Shown one piece after another: positions 8,170 to 17,334 of a stretch of DNA of 64,000 bases. The notes below the pieces were generated by a model. That model was given only the letters and a program-made list of their open reading frames with translations, did not search any database and had not been told where the DNA came from. The DNA is from JAIBJN01 sp963748205. Lineage in GTDB: Bacteria; Actinomycetota; Thermoleophilia; Gaiellales; Gaiellaceae. The stretch's first letter is position 1. The number at the start of each line of letters is the position of its first letter. A program made the translations under genes and the position numbers. Where the stretch lies: assembly GCA_963748205.1 (NCBI GenBank), contig CAVVIB010000023.1:62001-126000 (forward strand), given 5' to 3'.

Positions 8170-8650
8170 GTGGCGAAAGTGAGGAGCAACGCGAAACTGG
8201 CGCTTGCCGCGGCCGCCGGGGCCGCGGTCGGAGCCCTTTTCACGCGCTGGCGACGGCCGGCGGAGGTCCCGCCGGCGCCGTCCGACCAGCGTGCGGAGGA
8301 GCTTCGCCAGAAGCTCGCGGAAGCCCGCGCCGCGGTCGCCGACGAGAACGACTTCGAGGCGGCGGGCATGGGAGCGGAGACGCTCGTCGAGGAGCCCGTG
8401 CCCACGGAGCCGCCGCTCGACTACGAGCCAGCCACCGCCGCCTGCAGCCGGCGAGTCTGAGCCTGTCCCGGAGCCCGAGGCCAAGCCGAAGGCGCCCGCG
8501 AAGAAGCCGAAGAAGTCGGAGAAGCCGGCCTCGCCGGCGGAGCCTCCCCCGACCGACGAGTTCGAGGCCATGCGCCGGCGGATCCACGAGGAGGGGCGCT
8601 CGGCCGCCGAGGAGATGCGCCGCTCCGCCGAGAAGCCCGACCAGGCCTGA
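8170..8650 (+). CDS. Small membrane-anchored protein with charged Pro/Lys/Glu tail (frameshifted)
   Basis: A GTG start gives a short basic N-terminus, one Ala-rich membrane span (LALAAAAGAAVGALF) and a coil with RAEELRQKLAEARAAVADEN. The first frame stops at 8460, but the continuation (PEAKPKAPAKKPKK, then EFEAMRRRIHEEGRSAAEEMRR) is in the next frame. A one-base insertion near 8430 is therefore likely and the whole product is about 160 residues. No family is recognised. Its position opposite rpsF does not suggest a role. Confidence 0.6.
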
Positions 8651-8666
8651 GCGCACCGCCCGGCGC

Positions 8667-9107
8667 GTGCACCGCAACGAGCACTCGGTGGAGATCGCCG
8701 CTGCCCCGGCCGAGATCTTCCCCTGGCTCGCGGCGTCGGAGCGCCGCTGCGAATGGATGGGCGCGCTGACCGAGAGCGAGCCGCTCACCGAGGGAGCGCC
8801 GGAGGTGGGGAGCCGCTTCCGCGACGTCTTCGAGGACTTCGGCCGGCGGGTCGAGCTCGAAGCGGAGGTCGTCGAGCTCGACTCGCCGCACGCGATGACG
8901 GTCCACCTCGTCTCCAAGGTCTTCGACGCCACGAGCTCGCAGCGCCTGGAGGAGCTCGACGGCGGCCGGACGCGACTCACCGCGGTGATCGAGACCGAGT
9001 ACAAGCAGCGGGCCGCGCGGATCGCGGCCCCGGTCGTAACCCGCCACGCGCAGCGGCGCCTGGAGCAGGACCTCGCGCGCCTGAAGGAGCTCGTCGAGGG
9101 CGGCTAG
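8667..9107 (+). CDS. SRPBCC/polyketide-cyclase-like protein
   Basis: A 146-residue protein starting at GTG, with the START-like pattern HSVEIAAAPAEIFPWLAASERRCEWMG, GSRFRDVFEDFG, VVELDSPHAMTVHLV and a C-terminal helix EQDLARLKELVEG. These hydrophobic-pocket proteins bind lipids or aromatic ligands or act as cyclases; no ligand can be deduced. It follows the small membrane protein by 16 bases and probably shares its transcript. It ends head-on against the MOSC gene with no spacer. Confidence 0.8.
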   Translation: MHRNEHSVEIAAAPAEIFPWLAASERRCEWMGALTESEPLTEGAPEVGSRFRDVFEDFGRRVELEAEVVELDSPHAMTVHLVSKVFDATSSQRLEELDGGRTRLTAVIETEYKQRAARIAAPVVTRHAQRRLEQDLARLKELVEGG

Positions 9108-9654
9108 CTAGACGGGCTCGAGCCCGCGATACGGCTCGGACGGCGGCTCGACCCGGATCGAGTCGCCCGCCCGCACCTCGCCGCCGGTGAGGGCGATCGC
9201 CATCACACCGGCCTTGCGCACGAGTCCGCCGTGCTCGTCGCGGTCGAGCGTCGCGGCCATCAGGCCCTCCTGGATCCCGTCGAGCTGGCTGCACGGGTTC
9301 CGCAGGCCGGTCACCTCGACGACCGCGGTGGCGCCGAGGTGGAGCCTCGTGCCGGTGGGCAAGGAGAGGAGGTCGACGCCGCTGCGTGGTGACGTTCTCG
9401 CCGAGTTGCCCGGGCGTGAGCGAGAAGCCCTTCCCCGCCAGCTCGTCCAGCAGCTCCTCGTGGATCAGGTGCACCTGGCGGAGGTTGGGCGCGGTCGGGT
9501 CGCGCCTGACGCGCGAGCGGTGCTTCACTCGGACTCCCTGGTGCGCATCGCCCTCGACCCCGAGGCCGGCGACGACCACGATGCTCTCGCGCACCGGCTT
9601 GGACATGGTGTGCATGTCGCTGCGGGCGACCGCCGCGACGACCCCGTCGTTCAC
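9108..9654 (-). CDS. MOSC-domain protein (frameshifted)
   Basis: MOSC proteins carry sulfur on a conserved Cys and act in molybdenum-cofactor sulfuration or detoxification. The first part reads VVAAVARSDMHTMSKPVRES, LGVEGDAHQG and LTPGQLGENVTT. The second part, in another frame, reads LHLGATAVVEVTGLRNPC with the conserved Cys, then QLDGIQEGLM. A one-base insertion near 9395 separates them. The GTG start at 9654 overlaps the amidase stop by four bases, so the two are co-transcribed. The full length would be about 182 residues. Confidence 0.8.
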
Positions 9655-10334
9655 GACGGCGGGACGAAAGCGGCGGTGCCGGCGGCGAGGCCGCGTGCGA
9701 CCCGCCACTGGTACGCGCGCGACTGGAGCTTGCGCCGCTCGGTCGGGTTCGACATGAAGCCCGTCTCGACGAGGATCACCGGAACGTTCGCCCAGTTGAA
9801 GCCGGTGAGGTCGCGGCGCGCGACGAGGCCGCGGTCGGCCGCGCGGGTCGTCCTGAGCACGTTGCGGTGGACGACTCTCGCCGCCCGCAGGCTCGGCCGG
9901 TAGATGTCCGAGGTCCAGCCCCGGCGCCAGGCGGGATAGAGGGTGGAGACGCCGTGGGCTCGCGGGTTCGTGGACCCGTCTGCGTGGATGCGGATCATCA
10001 GCGCCGCCCGCCGCATGTTGCAGAACTTGGCCCGGTCGACGTTCCCGCCGGCCCCGCGCGTGAAGTTCGGCCCGTTGCGCGTCATCGCCACCCGGTAGCC
10101 GCGGGCGAGCAGGAGGCTTCGCAGCTTGAGGCCGATGCCGAGCACGACCGTCGCCTCGCCGCTCGCGCCGCCTCCGTCCTTGATCTTGCGGGTCGTCGAG
10201 CCCGGGCCGATCGGCTCGGTGGTCAGGTTCGGCCTGCGCGCGTGCCCCGGATCGAGGCAGATGAGCGGCGCCGCGTCGGCCGCGGGAGCGGCGACGAGGG
10301 CGACGGCTGCGGTCACGATGAGGCGCTTGACCAC
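9651..10334 (-). CDS. N-acetylmuramoyl-L-alanine amidase (Amidase_3)
   Basis: A 227-residue exported zinc amidase that cuts the bond between muramic acid and the stem peptide. A signal peptide (VTAAVALVAAPAADA) is followed by ICLDPGHA with the first zinc His, a substrate-loop region, IRIHADGS with another zinc His, and VPVILVETGFMSN with the catalytic Glu. There is no separate cell-wall-binding domain. It is co-transcribed with the MOSC gene by a four-base overlap. Upstream is the truncated permease fragment, so its promoter region has been rearranged or is very short. Confidence 0.9.
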   Translation of the reverse strand: MVKRLIVTAAVALVAAPAADAAPLICLDPGHARRPNLTTEPIGPGSTTRKIKDGGGASGEATVVLGIGLKLRSLLLARGYRVAMTRNGPNFTRGAGGNVDRAKFCNMRRAALMIRIHADGSTNPRAHGVSTLYPAWRRGWTSDIYRPSLRAARVVHRNVLRTTRAADRGLVARRDLTGFNWANVPVILVETGFMSNPTERRKLQSRAYQWRVARGLAAGTAAFVPPS

Positions 10335-10383
10335 CCGCCTATTGTTGCGGAAGGGCCTCGTTTGGGCGAGCTAGCAGCTTTAG

Positions 10384-11586
10384 CGGGTCCCGGAGATCTA
10401 CGGGCTGGTCGGGGCCACGGTCGCGCTCACGATCTCGACGTATCCGTACGTCTACCTGCTTACCGTGGCCGCGCTTCGCGACCTCGACCCCGCGCTCGAG
10501 GAGGCGTCGCGAGGCCTCGGCCGCTCCGGCTTCCACACCTTCCGCCGCGTGACTCTGCCCTCCGTGCGCCCGTCGCTCGGCGCCGGCGCGCTCCTCGTCG
10601 CGCTCTACACGCTCTCGGACTTCGGCGCGGTCTCGCTCATGCAGTACAGCTCGCTGACGCGGGCGATCTTCGTCCAGTACCGCTCGCTCTTCGACCGCAC
10701 GCCGGCCGCCGTGCTCGCTCTCGTGCTCGTCGTGCTGACGGCGATCGTGCTCGTTTTCGAGTACGCCGCGCGCGGCCGCGTCCGCTACCACCGGGCCTCG
10801 CCGGGCGCGGCGCGCGCGTCGCGCCGCGTGCCGCTGGGCCGCTGGCGCTGGCCCGCGCTCGCCTTCTGCACGGCGGTCGTCGGCTTCGCCCTCGCGCTGC
10901 CGCTGGCCGTGATCGGCTACTGGCTGGAGCGCGCGATCTCGCTCAACCGCGACCTGGACGAGGTCTGGGGCCCGGCGCTCAACTCGATCATGGCATCCGG
11001 GCTCGCGGCGGGCGTCGCCGTCCTCGCGGCGCTCCCGGTCGCGCTTCTCGCAGTCCGCTATCCGGCGCGGTGGACGCACGCGCTCGAACGCCTCTCGTAC
11101 TCCTCGAACGCGCTGCCGGGGATCGTGATCGCGCTCTCGCTCGTCTTCTTCGCGGCGAACTACGCGAGCCCGGTGTACCAGACGCTGACGCTCCTGATCT
11201 TCGCCTACGTCGTCCGCTTCTTCCCGCAGGCGGTGGCCGGGTCGCACTCCGCGCTCCTCCGCGTCGACCCGCACCTCGAGGAGGCCGCCCGCGGTCTCGG
11301 CAAGACGCCGCGCCAGGCGTTCCTCACCGTGACCGCGCCGCTCGTGGCGCCCGGGCTCCTCGCCGGCGCCGCGCTCGTCTTCCTCTCGACGATGAAGGAG
11401 CTGCCGGCGACGCTCCTGCTCGCGCCGATCGGGTTCGAGACGCTCGCCACCGAGGTCTGGACTGCCACGACCGTCGCCGCCTATTCGCGCGCGGCGCTCC
11501 CCGCGCTCCTCCTGATCGTCTTCTCCGCGCCCTTCGTCTACCTGCTCACGCTCCGCCGGCGTCCGGAAGTGGACGCTCCGGGGTAA
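10384..11586 (+). pseudogene. ABC transporter permease, iron(III)/thiamine type, 5'-truncated
   Basis: The frame opens after an in-frame TAG at 10381 and immediately reads family-internal sequence (VPEIYGLVGATVALTISTYP, then the EEASRGLG loop). The first membrane segments of the first permease domain are thus missing. The second permease domain is intact, with the second EAA loop at EEAARGLGKTPRQAF. The usual protein of this FbpB-like family is about 520 residues with two such domains. No start codon with a ribosome site fits, and no ATPase or binding-protein gene is next to it. It is best read as a deletion remnant; a misjoined assembly is the alternative. Confidence 0.75.
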
Positions 11587-11595
11587 GGGAACGGC

Positions 11596-12330
11596 ATGAA
11601 GGACGTCCGGATCGGGTGCTCGGGTTGGAGCTACGCGCACTGGCGCGGAGGTCGTCTACCCGGACGGCTTGGCCCAGCGCCGCTGGCTCGAGCACTATGC
11701 GACGCTCTTCGACACGGTCGAGCTGAACGCGACCTTCTACCGCCTCCCCGTCGGACGACCGTCGCCGCCTGGGTCGAGCGCAGCCCGCCCGGGTTCGTCT
11801 TCGCCGTGAAGGCGAGCCGCTACCTGACGCACATCCGGCGCCTTCGCGACCTCGACCGCGGTGTCGACCGCTTCTACGCCTGCATCGAGCCGCTGCTCGG
11901 CACGCCCAAGATGGGGCCGGTGCTCTGGCAGCTCCCGGAGACGTTCCACCGGGACGACGAGCGGCTGGCCGCGACCCTCGAGAGCGTTCCGCGGGGCCGG
12001 CATTGCTTCGAGTTCCGGCACGAGAGCTGGTTCGCGCCCGAGGTCTACGAGCTCCTGCGCCGCCACGGGGCCGCGCTCGTGATCGGCGACCACCCCGAGC
12101 GGCCGTTCCAGGCCCACGAGCTGACCGCTGACTGGACGTACATCCGCTTCCACCACGGCTCGCGCGGGCGTCGGGGGAACTACTCGGACCGGGAGCTCGA
12201 CGAATGGGCCGAGCGGATCGCCGGCTGGCGGCGGCACGCCGAGGTCTACGCCTACTTCAACAACGACTGGGAGGGCTTCGCGGTGCGCAACGGGCTCGCG
12301 TTGCGCGAGCGGCTCAGCAGCCCGAGGTGA
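11596..12330 (+). CDS. DUF72 family protein (two compensating frameshifts)
   Basis: A DUF72 TIM-barrel-like protein of about 244 residues. It has the start VRIGCSGWSYAHWRG, the middle FVFAVKASRYLTHIRRL, GPVLWQLPETFHRDDERL, CFEFRHESWFAPEVY and the end YAYFNNDWEGFAVRN. Between about 11645 and 11750 the sequence is out of frame: the expected VVYPDGLAQRRWLEHYATLF and VELNATFYRLP are found in the neighbouring frame. Two indels therefore cancel each other. The biochemical function of DUF72 is not established. It ends 16 bases inside the 3' end of the convergent gene. Confidence 0.85.
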   Translation: MKDVRIGCSGWSYAHWRGGRLPGRLGPAPLARALCDALRHGRAERDLLPPPRRTTVAAWVERSPPGFVFAVKASRYLTHIRRLRDLDRGVDRFYACIEPLLGTPKMGPVLWQLPETFHRDDERLAATLESVPRGRHCFEFRHESWFAPEVYELLRRHGAALVIGDHPERPFQAHELTADWTYIRFHHGSRGRRGNYSDRELDEWAERIAGWRRHAEVYAYFNNDWEGFAVRNGLALRERLSSPR

Positions 12331-13844
12331 GGTAGGCCTTCCAGCGCGCGTGAGTCTCGGCCCAGACCGCGTGCTGGGGCTCGATCTTCGAGAGCAGCTG
12401 GAGCAGGGTCAGGTGGTAGCGGTGGTAGTGGTCGGGGGCCGGCGACCCGTCGAGCGAGTAGCGCGACCAGCAGGCGGTGTCGAACTCGGGCAGGAGCGTG
12501 CGCGCTGCGGTGCTCAGGCTCGCCACGTACTCCTGGGCGTCGGCGTCCCCGGTGGTGCGGGCGTACTCGGCGAGCGAGACGATCGACTGGAGCTGGGCGT
12601 TCAGGACGGCCATGTCCGAGTAGCTGTACTCCTTGACCCACGTGCCGCCGCCGAGGCTCTGGGAGAGGTCGCGTGCGATCTCGCGGTAGGTCGCGCCGGC
12701 GCCGGCGAGGAGCTCGTCGTCCTCGAGCAGCGTGCCGGTGCGCGCGAGCGCCTGCGCGCCGGCCGCCTGGGCCAGGGCCGACGTCCAGCGGCCGGGGCCC
12801 GCAAACGGGAAGTAGTACTCCCAGGTCAGCGTGCGCCCGTCACGGACCCCGCGGGCCAGCATCGCCGTCGCCAGGCGCTCGGCCTCCTCGCGCCGCTCGT
12901 TCTTGGCGTGGCCGTTGAGCGCCGCGAAGTTGGCCAGCGGGTGGAACTGGAAGCCGTGCGCGCCGAACCAGCGGTACACGATCCCGTCCTCGCCGGTCAT
13001 GTCCTTGGGGGCCACCGGAACCGGGTTCTTCGCGAAGTGCGCGACGTTCGCCGTCAGCATCCCGAAGAGGGCGAGCGCCCTGCTCTTGTCGTACACGTCC
13101 GCGTGCGCGGCCACGTCGCCGAGGACGAGCTCGATGGACGCGCCGCGGCCCGGCGGCAGGGACTCGAGCGCGGCGAGCGCGTCGTCGAGCGCCTGGCGGT
13201 ACTGCGTCGCCGGCTTCAGGCCCCAGTCGGCCGGCCGACTCGGCGGCGCCCAGGCCCGCGAGGGCCGTGTTCGCGGACTCCCGCGCCTGCGCCGCGACGA
13301 CCTCGCGGAGCCGGGCGGTCGTGGACGACCCGGCGATCCCGTCGGGGAGCAGCTCGTTTTCGCCCTGGAAGGCCGCTACCGCCGCGGCCGTCCCCGCGCC
13401 GAAGGCGCCGTCGGCCACGGCCTGCGAATAGCCGAGTGCGGCGAGCGCCTGCTGGAGGTCGCGGACTGCGACGCCCGTGTCCCCGCTGCGGAGCGTCGGG
13501 TCCGTGGGCGCGACCGGGACTGCGCCCGCGGCGGCGGGCGTCGGCGCCGTCACGGGAGGCGGGTCCGCCTCGGGCGCGGTCGCTGCGGGGCCGCCGTCGC
13601 GACCGAAGACGACGTAGGCGAGGACCATCAGAAGGAGCAGCCCGACGGCGGCACCGACGAGGAGCGGGCCCTGCGACTCCGCGCCGAGGCGGCGGCGCAG
13701 GCGTGCGAGGTCGCCCGCGAGCGTCCTGGGCGGCGGCCTGCGGCGGCGTGGCGGGCGCTGCGGTCCCGGTTCCGGCCCCGGATCGTCCCACCAGCCGATC
13801 GCGTCGTCCGCAAAGACGAGAAACGGCTCCTCGACTCGTGCCAC
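12314..13844 (-). CDS. Membrane-anchored peptidoglycan-binding / glucuronyl C5-epimerase-like fusion (frameshifted)
   Basis: Order of parts: a cytoplasmic basic Pro/Arg-rich N-terminus; one membrane span (LLVGAAVGLLLLMVLAYVVF, residues ~61-80); an Ala/Pro linker; a PG_binding_1 domain (RSGDTGVAVRDLQQALAALG, GAFGAGTAAAVAAFQ); then a large C-terminal domain. That domain has YRWFGAHGFQFHPLANFAAL, LTWEYYFPFAGPGRWTSALA and DHYHRYHLTLLQLL, features of the D-glucuronyl C5-epimerase C-terminal family (PF06662-like). The C-terminal domain is in another frame, so a one-base insertion lies near 13228. The total is about 510 residues. A cell-wall-attached polysaccharide-modifying role is inferred. Confidence 0.7.
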
Positions 13845-13895
13845 TCGCCACGAAGATACGCCCTTCCCCGGACGCCGTTCAAGGGGCGAAGAGCG

Positions 13896-14547
13896 CTAGC
13901 CGTGCACGGAAGGCCCGCCCGCGCCCGCAGTGGCGCTCGGCGGATACGGCTCGAGGTCGTTCACGAACCCCGGGTGTCGCCTCGACGCGGCGCAACCAGG
14001 CGCCGACCTCGTCGAAGGCGGACATGTCGATGCCGGCATCCCCTGCCACGTGCGCGTAGGCGTAGAGCGAGACGTCGGCGACCGTGTACGCATCGCCGAG
14101 CAGGAAGCGGCGGCCGGCGAGCCCGCGGTCGAGGGTCTCGAGGCCTGCTCGCGCCGAGTCCAGGCGCGCCTCGAACACCTCGGGCTTCAGGGAGTCGCGG
14201 CGGGTGAGGCGCCAGAACCGCGCCGTCCCGACGTTCGGCTCGAAGAGGTTCTGCTCGAAGAAGAGCCACTGCCAGACGCGGGCGCGCTCGGCCAGCGCGT
14301 CGGGCACGAAGGGCGTCCCCTCGCCGAGGTAGAGGAGGATCGCGTTCGACTCGGCGATCGTCTCCCCGGAGTCGAGCTCGAGCACCGGCGTGCGCCCGGC
14401 CGGGTTGCGCGCGAGGTGCTCGGCGGTCGTCGACTCGCCCGCGAAGATGTCCACCGGGACGCGCTCGTACGGCAAGCCGAGCTGGGCGAGGAGGAGGCGC
14501 GCCTTGTAGCAGTTCGCCGAGGCCGGGTAGTCGTAGAGCCGAAGCAC
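13896..14547 (-). CDS. Glutathione S-transferase family protein (frameshifted near the end)
   Basis: A thioredoxin-fold N-terminal domain (LRLYDYPASANCYKARLLLA, NPAGRTPVLELDSGETIAESNAILLYL) and an all-helical C-terminal domain (FLLGDAYTVADVSLYAYAHVA). The expected ending FVNDLEPYPPSA is found in another frame, so a single-base insertion near 13968 is likely and the true end is 13896. Actinobacteria use mycothiol rather than glutathione, so the thiol substrate is open. It lies 51 bases upstream of the peptidoglycan-binding gene and is divergent from the LVIVD gene. Confidence 0.85.
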
Positions 14548-14628
14548 GGCTGGATCGTCTCAGATTCGCGGGACCCGTCGTGCGCGGGCGCTAGGATCGC
14601 CGCACTTCGGGTTCGGGAAAGGGGCGAG

Positions 14629-16020
14629 ATGCGCATTCGGGATCGTTCTGTGGCAGTCGGGCTTCTTCTCAGCCTGGTCCTCGTCGCGGCGGCCATGCCG
14701 GCCGGAGGCACGCGGCCCGGCAAGAAGCCGGCCGATGACGAGGTGCGCTCGGCCAACCTCAGGCTGGTCGGCGCGACGGGCGACAACCGCCCGGCGATCA
14801 CGTTCGGCGAGGCCTTCTTCACGGACGCGGCCTTCCAGGACGACTACGCCTACCAGGGCACGTGGAACGGCGGCTTCCGCATCGTCGACATCTCGCGACC
14901 CCAGAAGCCGAAGCCGCTCGCCGAGGTCGACTGCGGGACGTTCCAGGGCGACATCGGCGTCTACGAGAATCTCGTCTTCCGCTCCATCGACACGCCGGTC
15001 GACGCGACCACGCCCGAGGGGACGTGCGACGCGGCGCCGGCGGCCTCGGGCTTCGAGGGGATCCAGGTCTTCGAGGTCCGCAAGGCGCGGCGGGCGAGCG
15101 CCGACGATCTCGTCGCGGCCGTGCCGACGGACTGCGGCTCCCACACGCACACCGTCGTCCCGGACCCGAAGCGGAACCGCGTGCTCCTCTACGTGTCGGC
15201 CAGCGCCACCGCCCCGTTGTACAACAACGACCCGACCTGGGGCCACGAGTGTGCGCCGGACGCCGACAAGTTCCAGATCGTCGAGGTGCCGCTGGACGCT
15301 CCCGAGGACGCCCACGTGATCGCGGACGTGCCCCTCGAGGGCGGGCACTCGTGCCACGACATCGGCGTCCTGCTGACGAAGGGCGACCGCCTCGCGGTCT
15401 GCGCGGGGATGCAGGCCGTCGTCTTCGACATCTCCGACCCGGCCGAGCCCCAGCGCCTTCGCGCGTTCACCACCCCGGGTGTGACGGGCTGGCACTCGGC
15501 CGCCCTCTCCTGGGACGGCGACGTGACGGTCATGGGCTGGGAGCCCGGCGGCGGCGTCGGCCCCGAGTGCGAGGCAGGCGACCCGGCGCTCTTCAAGAGC
15601 ATCTTCTTCTTCGACACCGCGAGCGGCGCGCTGCTCGGGACGTGGGTGCTCCCGCGCCCGCAGTCCGCGGTCGAGAACTGCACGATCCACAACTACAACG
15701 TCGTCCCGGTCCGCGGCCGCGACGTGCTCGTGGCCGGCAACTACCAGGCCGGCACCTGGGTGGTCGACTTCACGGATCCGCGGCGCGCGAAGACCGTGGC
15801 CTGGTCGGACCCGCTGCCCCTCGACCCGGCCGCGCTCACGCTCGGCGGCGCCTGGGGGAGCTACTGGTACAACGGCTTCGTCTACCAGACCGACATCTCG
15901 AAGGGCCTGAAGGTCTACAAGCTCAAGGACAAGCTCCGGTGGCAGGCGGAGGACGTCGACAGGCTGAATCCGCAGACGCAGATCTGGCCGGAGAAGCGGA
16001 AGAAGAGGCGCGGCTGGTAG
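14629..16020 (+). CDS. Secreted LVIVD-repeat beta-propeller protein
   Basis: A 463-residue exported protein whose signal peptide (VGLLLSLVLVAAAMPAGG) is followed by a long all-beta region. Repeats of the LVIVD type are visible: GGFRIVDISRPQKPKPLAEV, AVVFDISDPAEPQRLRAF and TWVVDFTDPRRAKTVAWS. Paired cysteines and SHTHTVV / GGHSCHDIG motifs suggest a disulfide-stabilised fold that may bind metal. The ATG at 14629 follows GGGGCGAG and gives the signal peptide. Proteins of this kind from actinobacteria are exported and of unknown function. It is divergent from the GST gene across an 81-bp gap. Confidence 0.8.
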   Translation: MRIRDRSVAVGLLLSLVLVAAAMPAGGTRPGKKPADDEVRSANLRLVGATGDNRPAITFGEAFFTDAAFQDDYAYQGTWNGGFRIVDISRPQKPKPLAEVDCGTFQGDIGVYENLVFRSIDTPVDATTPEGTCDAAPAASGFEGIQVFEVRKARRASADDLVAAVPTDCGSHTHTVVPDPKRNRVLLYVSASATAPLYNNDPTWGHECAPDADKFQIVEVPLDAPEDAHVIADVPLEGGHSCHDIGVLLTKGDRLAVCAGMQAVVFDISDPAEPQRLRAFTTPGVTGWHSAALSWDGDVTVMGWEPGGGVGPECEAGDPALFKSIFFFDTASGALLGTWVLPRPQSAVENCTIHNYNVVPVRGRDVLVAGNYQAGTWVVDFTDPRRAKTVAWSDPLPLDPAALTLGGAWGSYWYNGFVYQTDISKGLKVYKLKDKLRWQAEDVDRLNPQTQIWPEKRKKRRGW

Positions 16021-16096
16021 CCATCGCTCCGGGCTGAGCCCGGGAACTTCCGGGGCGCTCCTCCGGTCGAAGCACGAAACGAGATCGGAGGAGCGA

Positions 16097-16870
16097 ATGA
16101 CCAGGAGCGCGATCGCAGCCGTCATTTTCGCGGCGGCCGTCCTCGCGGCCGGCTGTGCCGGCGACGACGAGGGCTCGGACGGCGTGGCCGTCGGCGGTCT
16201 GGAGAGCGGTGTGCTCGCGGCGGGCATGTCCGCCGAGTCGCTCGCCGCCGGAGCGTCGACCTCCGCGGCCGGGATCACCGTCGTCGGCACCGGCTCCGTG
16301 AAGGTCGCGCCCGACGTGGCCGAGTGGTCCTTCGGCGTCCAGGCGTCGGCCGACACCGCTGCGGCTGCGCTCGCGGACGCGTCGGAGGCGACCGAGCGAG
16401 TCGTGGCGGCTCTCCGCGAGGCCGGCGTCGCCGAGGAGGACCTGCGCACCGAGCAGGTCTCCGTCTATCCCCGCACGGGCGAGGACGGGCTCTCCGTGAC
16501 CGGCTACGACGCCTCCAACACGGTGCGCGCCACGATCCGCGACCTCGACCAGGCCGGCCCGACGGTCGACGCGGCGGTGGATGCCGGCGCGAACCAGGTC
16601 TACGGGCCCACGCTGACGGTCTCCGACGCGGAAAGTCAGTACGCGGATGCCGTCGACGCGGCGTTCGACGACGCCCGCGCGCGGGCCGAGGCCATCGCCG
16701 AGAAGGCCGGCGTCACGCTCGGCGCCCCGGTCGCCATCGTCGAGGGCGGCGGAGGCGGCGGAGCCGTCCCGCTCTACGACCGGGCCGAGGCCGCCGCGGC
16801 GGACGTGGCGATCGAGCCCGGCACGCAGGACGTCGGCGCCACGCTCACGGTCACGTTCGCGATCGACTAG
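16097..16870 (+). CDS. SIMPL-domain (DUF541) lipoprotein
   Basis: A 257-residue lipoprotein with lipobox VLAAGC. The SIMPL domain runs from ITVVGTGSVKVAPDVAEWSFGV to the end, with ALREAGVAEEDLRTEQVSVYP, a YDASNTVRATIRDLDQAG segment and a Gly-rich loop near the C-terminus. SIMPL proteins are periplasmic or surface proteins linked to oxidative stress and envelope integrity in other bacteria; the exact role is unknown. It lies 76 bases after the LVIVD gene, with a good ribosome site (GGAG at 16088-16091). Confidence 0.85.
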   Translation: MTRSAIAAVIFAAAVLAAGCAGDDEGSDGVAVGGLESGVLAAGMSAESLAAGASTSAAGITVVGTGSVKVAPDVAEWSFGVQASADTAAAALADASEATERVVAALREAGVAEEDLRTEQVSVYPRTGEDGLSVTGYDASNTVRATIRDLDQAGPTVDAAVDAGANQVYGPTLTVSDAESQYADAVDAAFDDARARAEAIAEKAGVTLGAPVAIVEGGGGGGAVPLYDRAEAAAADVAIEPGTQDVGATLTVTFAID

Positions 16871-16894
16871 CGGACACGCTCTTCCTCGAGAACG

Positions 16895-16932
16895 GGCGGG
16901 CCCCAACGAGACTCCACTCCCCGGGGCCCGCC
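16895..16932 (+). terminator. Strong GC hairpin after the SIMPL gene
   Basis: A perfect ten-base inverted repeat (GGCGGGCCCC / GGGGCCCGCC) has an 18-base loop and lies 24 bases after the SIMPL stop. A short T/C-rich stretch follows but no T-run, so it would be a GC-only terminator of the kind common in actinobacteria. Confidence 0.5.
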
Positions 16933-16959
16933 TGTCCATCCGGACACAGCCTCGGCGGC

Positions 16960-16986
16960 CACGTCCGGGGTCTGACCCCTGACGTG
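16960..16986. repeat. 27-bp palindrome with GGGGTC-T-GACCCC core
   Basis: CACGTC, one unpaired base, GGGGTC, a central T, GACCCC, one unpaired base, GACGTG: a near-perfect palindrome in the noncoding region between the SIMPL gene and the small gene at 17107. It looks like a REP-type or regulator-binding palindrome. The rest of the 16871-17106 gap shows only the hairpin above. Confidence 0.5.
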
Positions 16987-17106
16987 TCTCCAAGGGACGA
17001 CCGTGCGGGTTATCCGCACCGCCGGACGCTGGTTGGCTCCCTGGCCGCCTGGCCTGCTCTGGACGAGCATGGAGACATCGCTTCAACGACCCGCAGGAGA
17101 CCTCCG

Positions 17107-17334
17107 ATGACCGCAACCACACTCGTCCATCCGTTCAGGCGCAACCGCAGGCCCCGCGTCCGCCTCTTCAACGCCTACCTCCTGAACGCCACGTTCGACA
17201 GCCCCGCGGGCGAGCACCGCACGGCGCTCGGCGGCGGCGAGAGCATCGCCGAGGCGATCGCGGCCGCTCGTGGGGAGCTCCCGCTCGACGTCGAGTGGAC
17301 GCTCGTGCGCTGGAGCCACGCCTTCGGCGACTAG
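17107..17334 (+). CDS. Small protein of unknown function
   Basis: A 75-residue protein, ATG preceded by AGGAGACC. The N-terminus is basic (FRRNRRPRVRLFNAY), the middle is a beta-like NATFDSPAGEHRTALGGG, and the end is a helix SIAEAIAAARGEL followed by WTLVRWSHAFGD. No family is recognised. Its stop codon overlaps the stop codon of the convergent SARP-type gene. Codon use and the ribosome site favour a real gene. Confidence 0.65.
   Translation: MTATTLVHPFRRNRRPRVRLFNAYLLNATFDSPAGEHRTALGGGESIAEAIAAARGELPLDVEWTLVRWSHAFGD

Noticed and set aside
13879..14547. GST ending at 13879 in its first frame
   Set aside because: The typical GST ending (FVNDLEPYPP) is in the neighbouring frame, so the longer first-frame tail RERPRAVSAERHCGRG is a frameshift product.
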